A model generated the notes under the pieces. It had not been told where the DNA came from, made no database searches, and saw only the letters and a list, made by a program, of their open reading frames with translations. A DNA stretch of 64,000 nt from Paraescarpia echinospica. Lineage: Eukaryota > Annelida > Polychaeta > Sabellida > Siboglinidae. The position numbers and the translations under genes are program-made. The stretch spans positions 48,892,346-48,956,345 of the forward strand of contig CM034533.1 in assembly GCA_020002185.1 (NCBI GenBank), in the 5' to 3' direction. Positions 44,201 through 58,176 of the stretch are shown one piece after another. Each line of letters opens with the position of its first letter. Within the stretch, counting starts at the first letter, position 1.

Positions 44201-47200
44201 GAATGTCCCAACTGATAAGTCTAATTAATTAAGAATTAATAAATATCATGATTATTATTAGTCGCTGGCTATTCGCAGAGCCAAGCTCTGTGAATAACAA
44301 ATCAAATCTTATTTGCAGAGTCCACGGTCGACCAGTCAGACGACGCTTTGGTTTAACCAGGCACTGGTCTAGTATCCGGGCGCACCTCAATTTAACCGAT
44401 GTAACTATAATTTGCCTAAATTTGATACCTCACTCTGTTAGTTCAATCATTCAACATCATCCCAGGCATATTAATGTTACGGAAATATCGCTTCTTGGTG
44501 CACTTTTGAGGACCAAGGGGCGACAATTGTTCACTGCAGCAACGCACTGTCGCAGCAGACACAAACCCAGTTGCTCTTTTGACCCAAAAAATGCAATAAA
44601 ACACTATATCTTTGTTACATTAATATGCCTGTGATTATGTGGAAGGATGGATCTAACTTGATGAGGTATGTCATTTAAGCAAAATGTAGTTATAACGACG
44701 AAATCAAGGTGGGCAAGTGCGCATCAGTCACCCCCTTAGCTCTACTCCCTCTAGATCTAGCCCTAGGCTAACCTATGCGAACCTGTGCCTGTGGCATATG
44801 ACATGTGTGTACCTTTTATCAGGCTACATTTTAGTATGAATATATACAGATCAAGGACTGTATACATTGGGCATTCCTTGTAGGCTGTAAGCTAGGTAGC
44901 AGTGTCAGTCGTAACAATAGGTCAATATATAATCCTGATTCTTGCCCACCAGTCACCTTTTTAGGCTTAGTTCTAGCCCTAGACTATGACATGTGTACCT
45001 GATGTCAGGTTATAATTTAGTATGAAGGTGTACAGAACCTGGACTACGTACGTTGTATGTTCCTTGGATACTGTTAGCTACACGCCAGCGGCAGTCCTAA
45101 CTATAGGTCGAGATGTAATCCAGATTCTTGACTCATTTTGAAGGTAAACAGGGAAGTTAAGGCTATCCCCGGTGATATCTGGACCTTTAAAAGTGCACTA
45201 AAACACCATATTTGTTAATAATAGCTACATTTTGTGTACCTCCAAAATGTGTTTACGATTTTGGATACATTAATGTTTATTTATTGTCCCCTGCTGGGCT
45301 CTAAAAATAAGAAACAGAATTTAATTTGCAGAGCTGGGCTCTGCGAATTGCCTCGTCCTTATTTTATTATTAAGACTAGTTAACTTCATGAAATACTCGA
45401 CTAAACCTAGTCTACACCATAACACGATTCTTGGAGAAGTTGTGAACATTCAGTTAAAAATATTATGTTTTTTCAGCTGTTACAAAAATAAGTGAAGATG
45501 CCAGCCAGTTCACGAAAGGCAGCTTTACAAGACAAGTGGTATGTATCTATTGTCAATGATTATGATTAGGAAACGCAGAACAATTGCCTTGTACTTCAAA
45601 CACATTTTTGATCAATATTAGTATAGCAACATTCAACTTATCCTATCAACATTATATTGTATAGAAGTTTTCCCATCAGTGTCTGAATTTTTTTTTTAAT
45701 GAACTGGCTCATATTTTTAATATGCTTGTGTGAGACTAAGAGTTCATCTGCACTCCACCGGGTAGCGCCATTGTGTGCATTGTATGTTTGAACATTGTTA
45801 GCCTTGATTATCCAGGTGCTGCGAGATGGGAGCACCGTAGGGCTCCCGTTCTACTGCCTGGAAGATAACACTGGTTTTCACTGTATGACATGGATCCCGG
45901 TTTACCCTGAATCCCAGTAGAGATGATGATTGGCTCTCAGGCTAATAATACGAGTGTCAACTTATATAATTGGAAACTTTGGTTATGTTGACACAAGTGA
46001 TAAAAAAGAAAAGTTAAATCCTGATTTATTTTTGTATTACGAATCTCGATAACGACACTGATTGGCTGCTCACCCAAAACATTTGCTGCAAAATGGATTC
46101 TCGAGTGGCACTAGCCTCGATTGTCCAGGTGCCGCGAGATGGGAGCACCATATGATCGGTACTAGATGCGTGCATTAATAACGCATGTTCTCGGCCATAC
46201 TCTGTTTCCTGGCAAAGTCACGCAGTCGGGTGAGAGTTGTTTGAGCGAGACTAGAACATCGTCGGACATAGCTTGGAGTGCCCTACTGTGGCTCCACCTG
46301 GTAGAATAGATCTAATAATTGAGGCTAATTTAGTAAATCATTAATGTCTGTTACACACTTACAGAATGTCCCAACTGATAAGTCTAATTAATTAAGAATT
46401 AATAAATATCATGATTATTATTAGTCGCTGGCTATTCGCAGAGCCAAGCTCTGTGAATAACAAATCAAATCTTATTTGCAGAGTCCACGGTCGACCAGTC
46501 AGACGACGCTTTGGTTTAACCAGGCACTGGTCTAGTATCCGGGCGCACCTCAATTTAACCGATGTAACTATAATTTGCCTAAATTTGATACCTCACTCTG
46601 TTAGTTCAATCATTCAACATCATCCCAGGCATATTAATGTTACGGAAATATCGCTTCTTGGTGCACTTTTGAGGACCAAGGGGCGACAATTGTTCACTGC
46701 AGCAACGCACTGTCGCAGCAGACACAAACCCAGTTGCTCTTTTGACCCAAAAAATGCAATAAAACACTATATCTTTGTTACATTAATATGCCTGTGATTA
46801 TGTGGAAGGATGGATCTAACTTGATGAGGTATGTCATTTAAGCAAAATGTAGTTATAACGACGAAATCAAGGTGGGCAAGTGTGCATCAGTCACCCCCTT
46901 AGCTCTACTCCCTCTAGATCTAGCCCTAGGCTAACCTATACGAACCTGTGCCTGTGGCATGTGACATGTGTGTACCTTTTATCAGGCTACATTTTAGTAT
47001 GAATATATACAGATCAAGGACTGTATACATTGGGCATTCCTTGTAGGCTGTAAGCTAGGTAGCAGTGTCAGTCGTAACAATAGGTCAATATATAATCCTG
47101 ATTCTTGCCCACCAGTCACCTTTTTAGGCTTAGTTCTAGCCCTAGACTATGACATGTGTACCTGATGTCAGGTTATAATTTAGTATGAAGGTGTACAGAA

Positions 47201-50200
47201 CCTGGACTACGTACGTTGTATGTTCCTTGGATACTGTTAGCTACACGCCAGCGGCAGTCCTAACTATAGGTCGAGATGTAATCCAGATTCTTGACTCATT
47301 TTGAAGGTAAACAGGGAAGTTAAGGCTATCCCCGGTGATATCTGGACCTTTAAAAGTGCACTAAAACACCATATTTGTTAATAATAGCTACATTTTGTGT
47401 ACCTCCAAAATGTGTTTACGATTTTGGATACATTAATGTTTATTTATTGTCCCCTGCTGGGCTCTAAAAATAAGAAACAGAATTTAATTTGCAGAGCTGG
47501 GCTCTGCGAATTGCCTCGTCCTTATTTTATTATTAAGACTAGTTAACTTCATGAAATACTCGACTAAACCTAGTCTACACCACAACACGATTCTTGGAGA
47601 AGTTGTGAACATTCAGTTAAAAATATTATGTTTTTTCAGCTGTTACAAAAATAAGTGAAGATGCCAGCCAGTTCACGAAAGGCAGCTTTACAAGACAAGT
47701 GGTATGTATCTATTGTCAATGATTATGATTAGGAAACGCAGAACAATTGCCTTGTACTTCAAACACATTTTTGATCAATATTAGTATAGCAACATTCAAC
47801 TTATCCTATCAACATTATATTGTATAGAAGTTTTCCCATCAGTGTCTGAATTTTTTTTTTAATGAACTGGCTCATATTTTTAATATGCTTGTGTGAGACT
47901 AAGAGTTCATCTGCACTCCACCGGGTAGCGCCATTGTGTGCATTGTATGTTTGAACATTGTTAGCCTTGATTATCCAGGTGCTGCGAGATGGGAGCACCG
48001 TAGGGCTCCCGTTCTACTGCCTGGAAGATAACACTGGTTTTCACTGTATGACATGGATCCCGATTTACCCTGAATCCCAGTAGAGATGATGATTGGCTCT
48101 CAGGCTAATAATACGAGTGTCAACTTATATAATTGGAAACTTTGGTTATGTTGACACAAGTGATAAAAAAGAAAAGTTAAATCCTGATTTATTTTTGTAT
48201 TACGAATCTCGATAACGACACTGATTGGCTGCTCACCCAAAACATTTGCTGCAAAATGGATTCTCGAGTGGCACTAGCCTCGATTGTCCAGGTGCCGCGA
48301 GATGGGAGCACCATATGATCGGTACTAGATGCGTGCATTAATAACGCATGTTCTCGGCCATACTCTGTTTCCTGGCAAAGTCACGCAGTCGGGTGAGAGT
48401 TGTTTGAGCGAGACTAGAACATCGTCGGACATAGCTTGGAGTGCCCTACTGTGGCTCCACCTGGTAGAATAGATCTAATAATTGAGGCTAATTTAGTAAA
48501 TCATTAATGTCTGTTACACACTTACAGAATGTCCCAACTGATAAGTCTAATTAATTAAGAATTAATAAATATCATGATTATTATTAGTCGCTGGCTATTC
48601 GCAGAGCCAAGCTCTGTGAATAACAAATCAAATCTTATTTGCAGAGTCCACGGTCGACCAGTCAGACGACGCTTTGGTTTAACCAGGCACTGGTCTAGTA
48701 TCCGGGCGCACCTCAATTTAACCGATGTAACTATAATTTGCCTAAATTTGATACCTCACTCTGTTAGTTCAATCATTCAACATCATCCCAGGCATATTAA
48801 TGTTACGGAAATATCGCTTCTTGGTGCACTTTTGAGGACCAAGGGGCGACAATTGTTCACTGCAGCAACGCACTGTCGCAGCAGACACAAACCCAGTTGC
48901 TCTTTTGACCCAAAAAATGCAATAAAACACTATATCTTTGTTACATTAATATGCCTGTGATTATGTGGAAGGATGGATCTAACTTGATGAGGTATGTCAT
49001 TTAAGCAAAATGTAGTTATAACGACGAAATCAAGGTGGGCAAGTGCGCATCAGTCACCCCCTTAGCTCTACTCCCTCTAGATCTAGCCCTAGGCTAACCT
49101 ATGCGAACCTGTGCCTGTGGCATGTGACATGTGTGTACCTTTTATCAGGCTACATTTTAGTATGAATATATACAGATCAAGGACTGTATACATTGGGCAT
49201 TCCTTGTAGGCTGTAAGCTAGGTAGCAGTGTCAGTCGTAACAATAGGTCAATATATAATCCTGATTCTTGCCCACCAGTCACCTTTTTAGGCTTAGTTCT
49301 AGCCCTAGACTATGACATGTGTACCTGATGTCAGGTTATAATTTAGTATGAAGGTGTACAGAACCTGGACTACGTACGTTGTATGTTCCTTGGATACTGT
49401 TAGCTACACGCCAGCGGCAGTCCTAACTATAGGTCGAGATGTAATCCAGATTCTTGACTCATTTTGAAGGTAAACAGGGAAGTTAAGGCTATCCCCGGTG
49501 ATATCTGGACCTTTAAAAGTGCACTAAAACACCATATTTGTTAATAATAGCTACATTTTGTGTACCTCCAAAATGTGTTTACGATTTTGGATACATTAAT
49601 GTTTATTTATTGTCCCCTGCTGGGCTCTAAAAATAAGAAACAGAATTTAATTTGCAGAGCTGGGCTCTGCGAATTGCCTCGTCCTTATTTTATTATTAAG
49701 ACTAGTTAACTTCATGAAATACTCGACTAAACCTAGTCTACACCACAACACGATTCTTGGAGAAGTTGTGAACATTCAGTTAAAAATATTATGTTTTTTC
49801 AGCTGTTACAAAAATAAGTGAAGATGCCAGCCAGTTCACGAAAGGCAGCTTTACAAGACAAGTGGTATGTATCTATTGTCAATGATTATGATTAGGAAAC
49901 GCAGAACAATTGCCTTGTACTTCAAACACATTTTTGATCAATATTAGTATAGCAACATTCAACTTATCCTATCAACATTATATTGTATAGAAGTTTTCCC
50001 ATCAGTGTCTGAATTTTTTTTTTAATGAACTGGCTCATATTTTTAATATGCTTGTGTGAGACTAAGAGTTCATCTGCACTCCACCGGGTAGCGCCATTGT
50101 GTGCATTGTATGTTTGAACATTGTTAGCCTTGATTATCCAGGTGCTGCGAGATGGGAGCACCGTAGGGCTCCCGTTCTACTGCCTGGAAGATAACACTGG

Positions 50201-53171
50201 TTTTCACTGTATGACATGGATCCCGATTTACCCTGAATCCCAGTAGAGATGATGATTGGCTCTCAGGCTAATAATACGAGTGTCAACTTATATAATTGGA
50301 AACTTTGGTTATGTTGACACAAGTGATAAAAAAGAAAAGTTAAATCCTGATTTATTTTTGTATTACGAATCTCGATAACGACACTGATTGGCTGCTCACC
50401 CAAAACATTTGCTGCAAAATGGATTCTCGAGTGGCACTAGCCTCGATTGTCCAGGTGCCGCGAGATGGGAGCACCATATGATCGGTACTAGATGCGTGCA
50501 TTAATAACGCATGTTCTCGGCCATACTCTGTTTCCTGGCAAAGTCACGCAGTCGGGTGAGAGTTGTTTGAGCGAGACTAGAACATCGTCGGACATAGCTT
50601 GGAGTGCCCTACTGTGGCTCCACCTGGTAGAATAGATCTAATAATTGAGGCTAATTTAGTAAATCATTAATGTCTGTTACACACTTACAGAATGTCCCAA
50701 CTGATAAGTCTAATTAATTAAGAATTAATAAATATCATGATTATTATTAGTCGCTGGCTATTCGCAGAGCCAAGCTCTGTGAATAACAAATCAAATCTTA
50801 TTTGCAGAGTCCACGGTCGACCAGTCAGACGACGCTTTGGTTTAACCAGGCACTGGTCTAGTATCCGGGCGCACCTCAATTTAACCGATGTAACTATAAT
50901 TTGCCTAAATTTGATACCTCACTCTGTTAGTTCAATCATTCAACATCATCCCAGGCATATTAATGTTACGGAAATATCGCTTCTTGGTGCACTTTTGAGG
51001 ACCAAGGGGCGACAATTGTTCACTGCAGCAACGCACTGTCGCAGCAGACACAAACCCAGTTGCTCTTTTGACCCAAAAAATGCAATAAAACACTATATCT
51101 TTGTTACATTAATATGCCTGTGATTATGTGGAAGGATGGATCTAACTTGATGAGGTATGTCATTTAAGCAAAATGTAGTTATAACGACGAAATCAAGGTG
51201 GGCAAGTGCGCATCAGTCACCCCCTTAGCTCTACTCCCTCTAGATCTAGCCCTAGGCTAACCTATGCGAACCTGTGCCTGTGGCATGTGACATGTGTGTA
51301 CCTTTTATCAGGCTACATTTTAGTATGAATATATACAGATCAAGGACTGTATACATTGGGCATTCCTTGTAGGCTGTAAGCTAGGTAGCAGTGTCAGTCG
51401 TAACAATAGGTCAATATATAATCCTGATTCTTGCCCACCAGTCACCTTTTTAGGCTTAGTTCTAGCCCTAGACTATGACATGTGTACCTGATGTCAGGTT
51501 ATAATTTAGTATGAAGGTGTACAGAACCTGGACTACGTACGTTGTATGTTCCTTGGATACTGTTAGCTACACGCCAGCGGCAGTCCTAACTATAGGTCGA
51601 GATGTAATCCAGATTCTTGACTCATTTTGAAGGTAAACAGGGAAGTTAAGGCTATCCCCGGTGATATCTGGACCTTTAAAAGTGCACTAAAACACCATAT
51701 TTGTTAATAATAGCTACATTTTGTGTACCTCCAAAATGTGTTTACGATTTTGGATACATTAATGTTTATTTATTGTCCCCTGCTGGGCTCTAAAAATAAG
51801 AAACAGAATTTAATTTGCAGAGCTGGGCTCTGCGAATTGCCTCGTCCTTATTTTATTATTAAGACTAGTTAACTTCATGAAATACTCGACTAAACCTAGT
51901 CTACACCATAACACGATTCTTGGAGAAGTTGTGAACATTCAGTTAAAAATATTATGTTTTTTCAGCTGTTACAAAAATAAGTGAAGATGCCAGCCAGTTC
52001 ACGAAAGGCAGCTTTACAAGACAAGTGGTATGTATCTATTGTCAATGATTATGATTAGGAAACGCAGAACAATTGCCTTGTACTTCAAACACATTTTTGA
52101 TCAATATTAGTATAGCAACATTCAACTTATCCTATCAACATTATATTGTATAGAAGTTTTCCCATCAGTGTCTGAATTTTTTTTTTAATGAACTGGCTCA
52201 TATTTTTAATATGCTTGTGTGAGACTAAGAGTTCATCTGCACTCCACCGGGTAGCGCCATTGTGTGCATTGTATGTTTGAACATTGTTAGCCTTGATTAT
52301 CCAGGTGCTGCGAGATGGGAGCACCGTAGGGCTCCCGTTCTACTGCCTGGAAGATAACACTGGTTTTCACTGTATGACATGGATCCCGATTTACCCTGAA
52401 TCCCAGTAGAGATGATGATTGGCTCTCAGGCTAATAATACGAGTGTCAACTTATATAATTGGAAACTTTGGTTATGTTGACACAAGTGATAAAAAAGAAA
52501 AGTTAAATCCTGATTTATTTTTGTATTACGAATCTCGATAACGACATTGATTGGCTGCTCACCCAAAACATTTGCTGCAAAATGGATTCTCGAGTGGCAC
52601 TAGCCTCGATTGTCCAGGTGCCGCGAGATGGGAGCACCATATGATCGGTACTAGATGCGTGCATTAATAACGCATGTTCTCGGCCATACTCTGTTTCCTG
52701 GCAAAGTCACGCAGTCGGGTGAGAGTTGTTTGAGCGAGACTAGAACATCGTCGGACATAGCTTGGAGTGCCCTACTGTGGCTCCACCTGGTAGAATAGAT
52801 CTAATAATTGAGGCTAATTTAGTAAATCATTAATGTCTGTTACACACTTACAGAATGTCCCGACATTTGCATGTGGTGACAAAAGTGTGCAACCAGCAAA
52901 CCTGTTAAATGGACTATGTCCCGTTGTTCACACGTCTGGTTTAGTTGTATGTGAGGCAGATTGATACCAGATTTAAACATCTGGTATTTCAGAACCCTGT
53001 ACAGAAATTGTATGTGTAACATTAAAAATGTTCCTTTCTTATGTTGCGATGAAAACATTGCAGAATTTCTTGCATTAGCATATTTTGTCGGAACTACAGT
53101 GATGACAGATTATATCTAAAATGTTTCCCCAATAAACTACATGAATTTGATGTTTGTTTTTGTGCCTTCAG

Positions 53172-53393
53172 CTGCCCAAGTCGCGGTCGCGTCAGTTTGT
53201 GGGATGGATGACACACAACCTGTTGTTCCGCACGGCCGTCCTCATGTCCTTCCTCAGGGTTGGACTCTCGACATTCAGCATCTCACAACTCCACGACACA
53301 CGGCCCAGAAACTTGTTCCTCAGGGACATGTCTCCCCCAGAACAGTGGCACAAGGCACCCGCAAAGACAGACGAACTCAAGTCTCTCCACTGA
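53172..53393 (+). CDS. Probable last coding exon, unknown protein
   Basis: The acceptor TTTTTGTGCCTTCAG|CTGCCC at 53170-53171 opens a 73-codon stretch ending ELKSLH and TGA (53391). GC-rich third positions contrast with the AT-rich flanks, as in the MBD5 and DUOX exons. The peptide starts LPKSRSRQFVGWMTHNLLF, then RTAVLMSFLRVGLSTFSI, a possible amphipathic or membrane-associated helix, then a charged tail with RPRNLFLRDMSPPEQWHK. I do not recognise the family. No upstream exon was located because the 13-kb array lies immediately 5'. An AATAAA lies at about 54389. Confidence 0.55.
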   Translation: MPKSRSRQFVGWMTHNLLFRTAVLMSFLRVGLSTFSISQLHDTRPRNLFLRDMSPPEQWHKAPAKTDELKSLH

Positions 53394-56030
53394 CGCCACT
53401 CCAGTATTACGATTAACAGGGGCTGAATGGACTGACGGTGATAGAGATGTGCAGATGTTTGTGTGAATGCCTCTATCCCCGCAGTGGGGTTTTGGTGCTG
53501 TGTTTGACACTAACCTTCTTCAAGTGATTGACACTGGTTCTTGTCCTTATTGGATGACAATGATCGGAGGGAAGAATGACTCGATGGACTCCACATATTA
53601 TATATGTGGGGTTTGTCAGATATTTCACACACCTGGAGAGCTGTCATACGATATCTGGCAGGTTGTTATTTGAGTTTTATCGGCACAACTTGTGTCTGTG
53701 ACCTGATGTGCACAGTACATGCGATTGAAACGCTATTCCCGAAAGGTGTTAGATTGCATGACGTGTACATATGAACTAAACTGTATTCTTGGGGTTGCAT
53801 TTACAGTCAACTTTTTGTGTATACTTTTGTCTGTTTATTTCCATGTGTTACATCTCTTGTTATAGCAAACGTTTGCAATTTCGGTCTTCTAGTGTATTTT
53901 ACTGGCATAGGTGGGGACAGGCCAATTCAGCATCAAGGTCATCTCCGGTTGGCAATAGTTCTCTAAATACCAACATTACAAACATCGTATATATAGGAAC
54001 CAAACACCGCAAAATAGGAACGAGAATATTATTCTGCTATTTAGTTACATAATTGCTAATAACTGGAGATAACCTTTTTATGCTCTCTGCAATATACCAA
54101 TGTGGAAGAGTTCTCTTCTGCAATATATCAGAGTTTAACAATACAATGGTGGTGAAATATCCACTGTTTTGTATATCTGCATTCGTTAACATTTTATGTG
54201 CATCAACGTACGATTGATACGACAGTGTGATAGAACAACTCACATCTTGCAACTCAATGATTTTGACATCGAGCTCACATTTTGTTTATCAAACCAAGCT
54301 GTTTGACTGATATTTCCCAGCGTGGCGTACATTGGTAGACCTGCTTACATGTAGGGACAACATTTTGTTATCATTAATCTTTACAGAAATAAAGTTTGAT
54401 GAATTACGAGTTATCACGTGTAGTCATTTGTGATTAAATATGCAGTGTTTGAACTACCATTATAATGCCAGAGTAAACAACCATTCTTTTATATTTTTAA
54501 AGCTAAAGAAATACAGGTGTTGTTGTTTTGAATAATTTAATGGTTCACAACATGCCGTTTTTGATACTTTTCAATCTCCGAGTGTGCAGTAACAACATTG
54601 TCAGCCTTGTGTCAACAACTTATCGGATTTGATTGGCTCTTGGGTGTTTTCACTTTATTGATGACCTTAGGTACACTTTTTAAACCTGGAATAGACAGGA
54701 CTACTAACAGGGTTGATAAGAGTTTATACAATTTACTAATGTTGCATTGAAATACCTTTATATTCATGCTATTGGACTTCATCAATAATTCCCAGTCTGA
54801 TTTGCTGATGAATGTTTTAGTGGTCAGTGCTACATGCACTGACACGTGGATAACCATAACATGTGAAGAACTAGTTACATCGTTTTACCTATCCAACACG
54901 TGACCTATTGCCTAGCAAAAGCTCCGTCAAACTATCAAAAAATAGTGAACTGTATGTGGGAACGTTTGCTTTATGGTGTCATGCAGCAATAGAAATGTAT
55001 TTCATCTGTATAACCGTTATCAACATTGATGTGGCAAAGGTAAACGTTGACAGAGATCACACACATTTTGATTGTGACGTCGGCAAACCACAACATACTG
55101 GATAGGTGAATTGTGAAGTGGAGAATGTGAAATAAGAAGTGGTAGACACAGCAGTGAAACATGAGCAGTGACAGAAGGTGGAGTACATCAAGGCCCAGTA
55201 TTGAGGCTAACCTCCCCCAGATGTCTGGGAGAAAGAGGAACAACTTCTAATACACAACACACAATTTTCTCTTAAATATTTTAATAGAATATTCTGTATA
55301 AAATAAACAGGACAGGCAGGTGGCAGCACTGAAAATATCAACAAACATCATTTCACGATGACACCATTCCAAAAAATATCTTCTACGTTCTACATTGTCC
55401 TAAAACCCCTCCAGTAAAGTGGCGTAAACTACTGTGTAGTGCATTGCATGTCACATCTGACGTATACCCATCTAATGTAAACAGTTCCAACATTCTAATT
55501 ACACCTGTACTATATATATATATATAATAGTACTCAGTCTACACAGCAAGTGCTAGTTTCAGTTGCATTCTGAGATCATCCGATCATCCATCTGATACAT
55601 CCAAATTTCCAGGGAACTCCATGTCTCAGATAAAACGGTGCTACAGATGAAAAATTATACCTGCGTGCCGCACGTTTATTGTTTTGCTGGCGGGACATGA
55701 CAAACAGTAAGTAATTTTCCAAAAACAATTGATCTACTAATGTATAAAATGTAAAAAGTGACATACCCTGTACACAGTAGCACGTATTATCAACAGGTAA
55801 ATATTGTTCATGCTGTACATATACTTTCCTAAAAACAGTTTAAAACTACTTTAGCTCAGAATGCAACTTCTAAGTGAGTGAGTGTAAGACTAGCAGCCTG
55901 TCCCACTACAACTGTGCAGAGAAGTCAGTCACCAAGTCGCACCGAGCAAACATGTACATTTATTAAGTGGAAGTAAATGTGTCTAATAACAAAATGACAC
56001 TAGTGCCTCTGTATACTCTGAACCCACTGC
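53394..56030. other. No gene recognised
   Basis: AT-rich sequence between two convergent genes, probably including 3' UTRs of both. It has an AATAAAG signal at about 54389 and a (TA)n tract at about 55513-55528. Short ORFs on both strands show no motifs. Confidence 0.4.
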
Positions 56031-56036
56031 CGCAAT

Positions 56037-56720
56037 CACAACAACAAACTGTTGTCTGTCAATAGAGTAAATGCATTTTGTACTTGTCGGTACACTAACT
56101 AGTAAACAAAAGTGCATGGAGAAAAGCAGTACTGTTGAAGTTAGTGTAATTCTATCCCATCGGAGAGTAGACCACAACAACAAACTGTTGTCTGTCAATA
56201 GAGTAAATGCATTTTGTACTTGTCGGTACACTAACTAGTAAACAAAAGTGCATGGAAAAAAGCAGTACTGTTGAAGTTAGTGTAATTCTATCCCATCGGA
56301 GAGTAGACCACAACAACAAACTGTTGTCTGTCAATAGAGTAAATGCATTTTGTACTTGTCAGTACACTAACTAGTAAACAAAAGTGCATGGAAAAAAGCA
56401 GTACTGTTGAAGTTAGTGTAATTCTATCCCATCGGAGAGTAGACCACAACAACAAACTGTTGTCTGTCAATAGAGTAAATGCATTTTGTACTTGTCAGTA
56501 CACTAACTAGTAAACAAAAGTGCATGGAAAAAAGCAGTACTGTTGAAGTTAGTGTAATTCTATCCCATCGGAGAGTAGACCACAACAACAAACTGTTGTC
56601 TGTCAATAGAGTAAATGCATTTTGTACTTGTCAGTACACTAACTAGTAAACAAAAGTGCATGGAGAAAAGCAGTACTGTTGAAGTTAGTGTAATTCTATC
56701 CCATCTGAGAGTAGACCACA
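56037..56720. repeat. 136-bp tandem repeat, five copies
   Basis: The unit beginning CACAACAACAAACTGTTGTC recurs at about 56037, 56173, 56309, 56445 and 56581 with few substitutions and ends in ..CATCGGAGAGTAGAC. AACAACAAACTGTTGT makes each unit start with a short palindrome. It lies downstream (minus-strand 3' side) of DUOX. Confidence 0.95.
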
Positions 56721-57386
56721 ATTATGTTTTTATTAGAATCTGGTGCATGAAAGATGACAAGACAGAGCTGTGTACATACAACGTGTCTATCTATGACAGC
56801 ATCAGTAGTTGTGGGTATCTAATGTTGGCGACTTGTCTACCCCAGACCAAGAGAGTAGTGGTGGCCATAATAGTTGTTATAATGCTCATTTCCCAGGTTC
56901 AGTTTGTCTGCATTTACACAATTGGACAACTGAACCCTGGTCTATATTCTCCAGACAAATATGTATGTCTAAAACACTGATTTAATCAAGATTTAATCTT
57001 CAAATAGAGGATGCTATTAATCGCACAAATCATGCAAGGTTGATTGTTTTGTAAACTATATTTATCCCATCATCTTGACTGCCAGGTCATGTCAACATAT
57101 GTCACTGTGATACATGCACTAAAACATTCAAATTGCACAGGTGATGGTAAAATTATTAAAACAGAATTGTTATTCATAAACACATTTGTATGGTAAAGAC
57201 GTAAGGATGGATGTAATTAACACGCTACTGGGGATAAGGATCATACTTTATAAGTTCAAATATTCTGTTGCAACAGCTGACACAAGTGACATCAGTTGAC
57301 ACAGGTGACATCCATTAACACAAGCCGGTTGACAGATCTTACCGGTGACACACCACACGTTCTGTCACCATCACACAATGACACTC

Positions 57387-57509
57387 TTAGAAGTTCTCGT
57401 AGAAGTGCGGGAACCTGGTGCGTGTGACCTTGGACACGCTGTTGCAAGCGTTCACAATACTCTTTGTGAGTCCGGCCGGACCACAACTGAACACACCCAC
57501 CTTCTTCAC
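57387..57509 (-). CDS. DUOX: Dual oxidase (DUOX), last exon
   Basis: The acceptor TTGTGTTTCAG|GTGAAG gives VKKVGVFSCGPAGLTKSIV, then NACNSVSKVTRTRFPHFYENF and TAA (57389-57387). The FSCGP motif is the NADPH-binding site of the ferric-reductase/NADPH oxidase family, and an ending in ..H.YENF is typical of DUOX. DUOX is a membrane enzyme that uses FAD and NADPH to make extracellular H2O2, with an N-terminal peroxidase-like domain and EF hands that lie outside this window. It joins exon 60259-60387 in phase 0 across a 2.7-kb intron full of mobile-element remnants. Confidence 0.9.
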   Translation of the reverse strand: MKKVGVFSCGPAGLTKSIVNACNSVSKVTRTRFPHFYENF

Positions 57510-57972
57510 CTGAAACACAACGTCTGAATCTGTCATTACAATTTACATGAACACAACTTTGGTTTGTGAGGAATTATCTCGGCCTTATTTCTATTTCTCT
57601 TCATTGACTTTGAGATGTGTCTCGTACAATGAGTAGAGTTGTGGCAAACTGGTGGTATATTAAATAACCAAACAATGCAGAGCTTCCATTAAAGGCCATA
57701 TCCTGGGATAAAATGTGCTCTGTCCCTTAATAACAAATGGTTGATACTCTTTCAAATGATGATAGTGCCAAAATGTTTAAATGTCGTATATGAGCATACG
57801 ACATAAAAAGAGCCTTTAAATTTGCCATTTTACGGAAACTCCCGAGCGATGCTGGGTTTGCATTTGTTGCTGAAACGTGACGTCAGTTGTGGTTCCGCCG
57901 TCAGTTAGTGCAGCGGCTTCACGCCTGCGGCCCTGCGCAGTCGCGCGGTGTCATGTAAACAACTCGATACAA

Positions 57973-58176
57973 ATGGCGGCTTACTCGAGTAGTTCAGAGA
58001 GCGAAATCAAATTTGACGCGGATCACGAAACGTTTGATCATATATATTTCGGTGACAGTGAGGATGACATTGCCGAGATCGACAATGTTGATGTTAGTCA
58101 GCACGTTGTGGCACCGTATAGACACGAACCAGTGGAGATGCTCCGACAACTGACCGGGCCCACTTGCGCAGATTAG
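57973..58176 (+). CDS. P2X7-like-type ORF fragment
   Basis: The ATG at 57973 opens a 67-codon ORF: MAAYSSSSESEIKFDADHE, an acidic stretch, then VVAPYRHEPVEM, stop TAG at 58174. The '..PY.FEP' tail after an acidic Ser-rich start resembles the N-terminus of multiplied 'P2X7-like domain' proteins of invertebrate genomes; the cysteine-rich domain is missing. It lies in the last DUOX intron, antisense, and overlaps the end of the THAP ORF. Probably a broken repeat gene. Confidence 0.4.
   Translation: MAAYSSSSESEIKFDADHETFDHIYFGDSEDDIAEIDNVDVSQHVVAPYRHEPVEMLRQLTGPTCAD

Larger units (their letters stand above)
39884..52861 (+). repeat. Six exact tandem copies of a 2,163-bp unit
   Basis: The unit start AACTGATAAGTCTAATTAAT occurs at 39884, 42047, 44210, 46373, 48536 and 50699, always 2,163 bp apart, and the array ends with a complete unit at 52861. 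Copies differ at only a few positions (roughly 99% identical by eye), with no indels between them. Each unit contains a short TIR element, a start-codon-bearing exon-like segment and tandem-repeat-free filler. A 128-codon plus-strand ORF and a 65-codon minus-strand ORF recur in each unit but have no recognisable motif. Confidence 0.97.

Noticed and set aside
39922..51123. 128-codon plus-strand and 65-codon minus-strand ORFs present in every 2,163-bp unit
   Set aside because: The plus ORF runs through the TIR of the short element and neither shows a motif. Conservation between copies only reflects the recent tandem duplication.
55983..56980. Repeated 60-aa minus ORFs and a 121-aa plus ORF with a hydrophobic stretch
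   Set aside because: They are generated by the 136-bp tandem repeat; there is no independent coding evidence.
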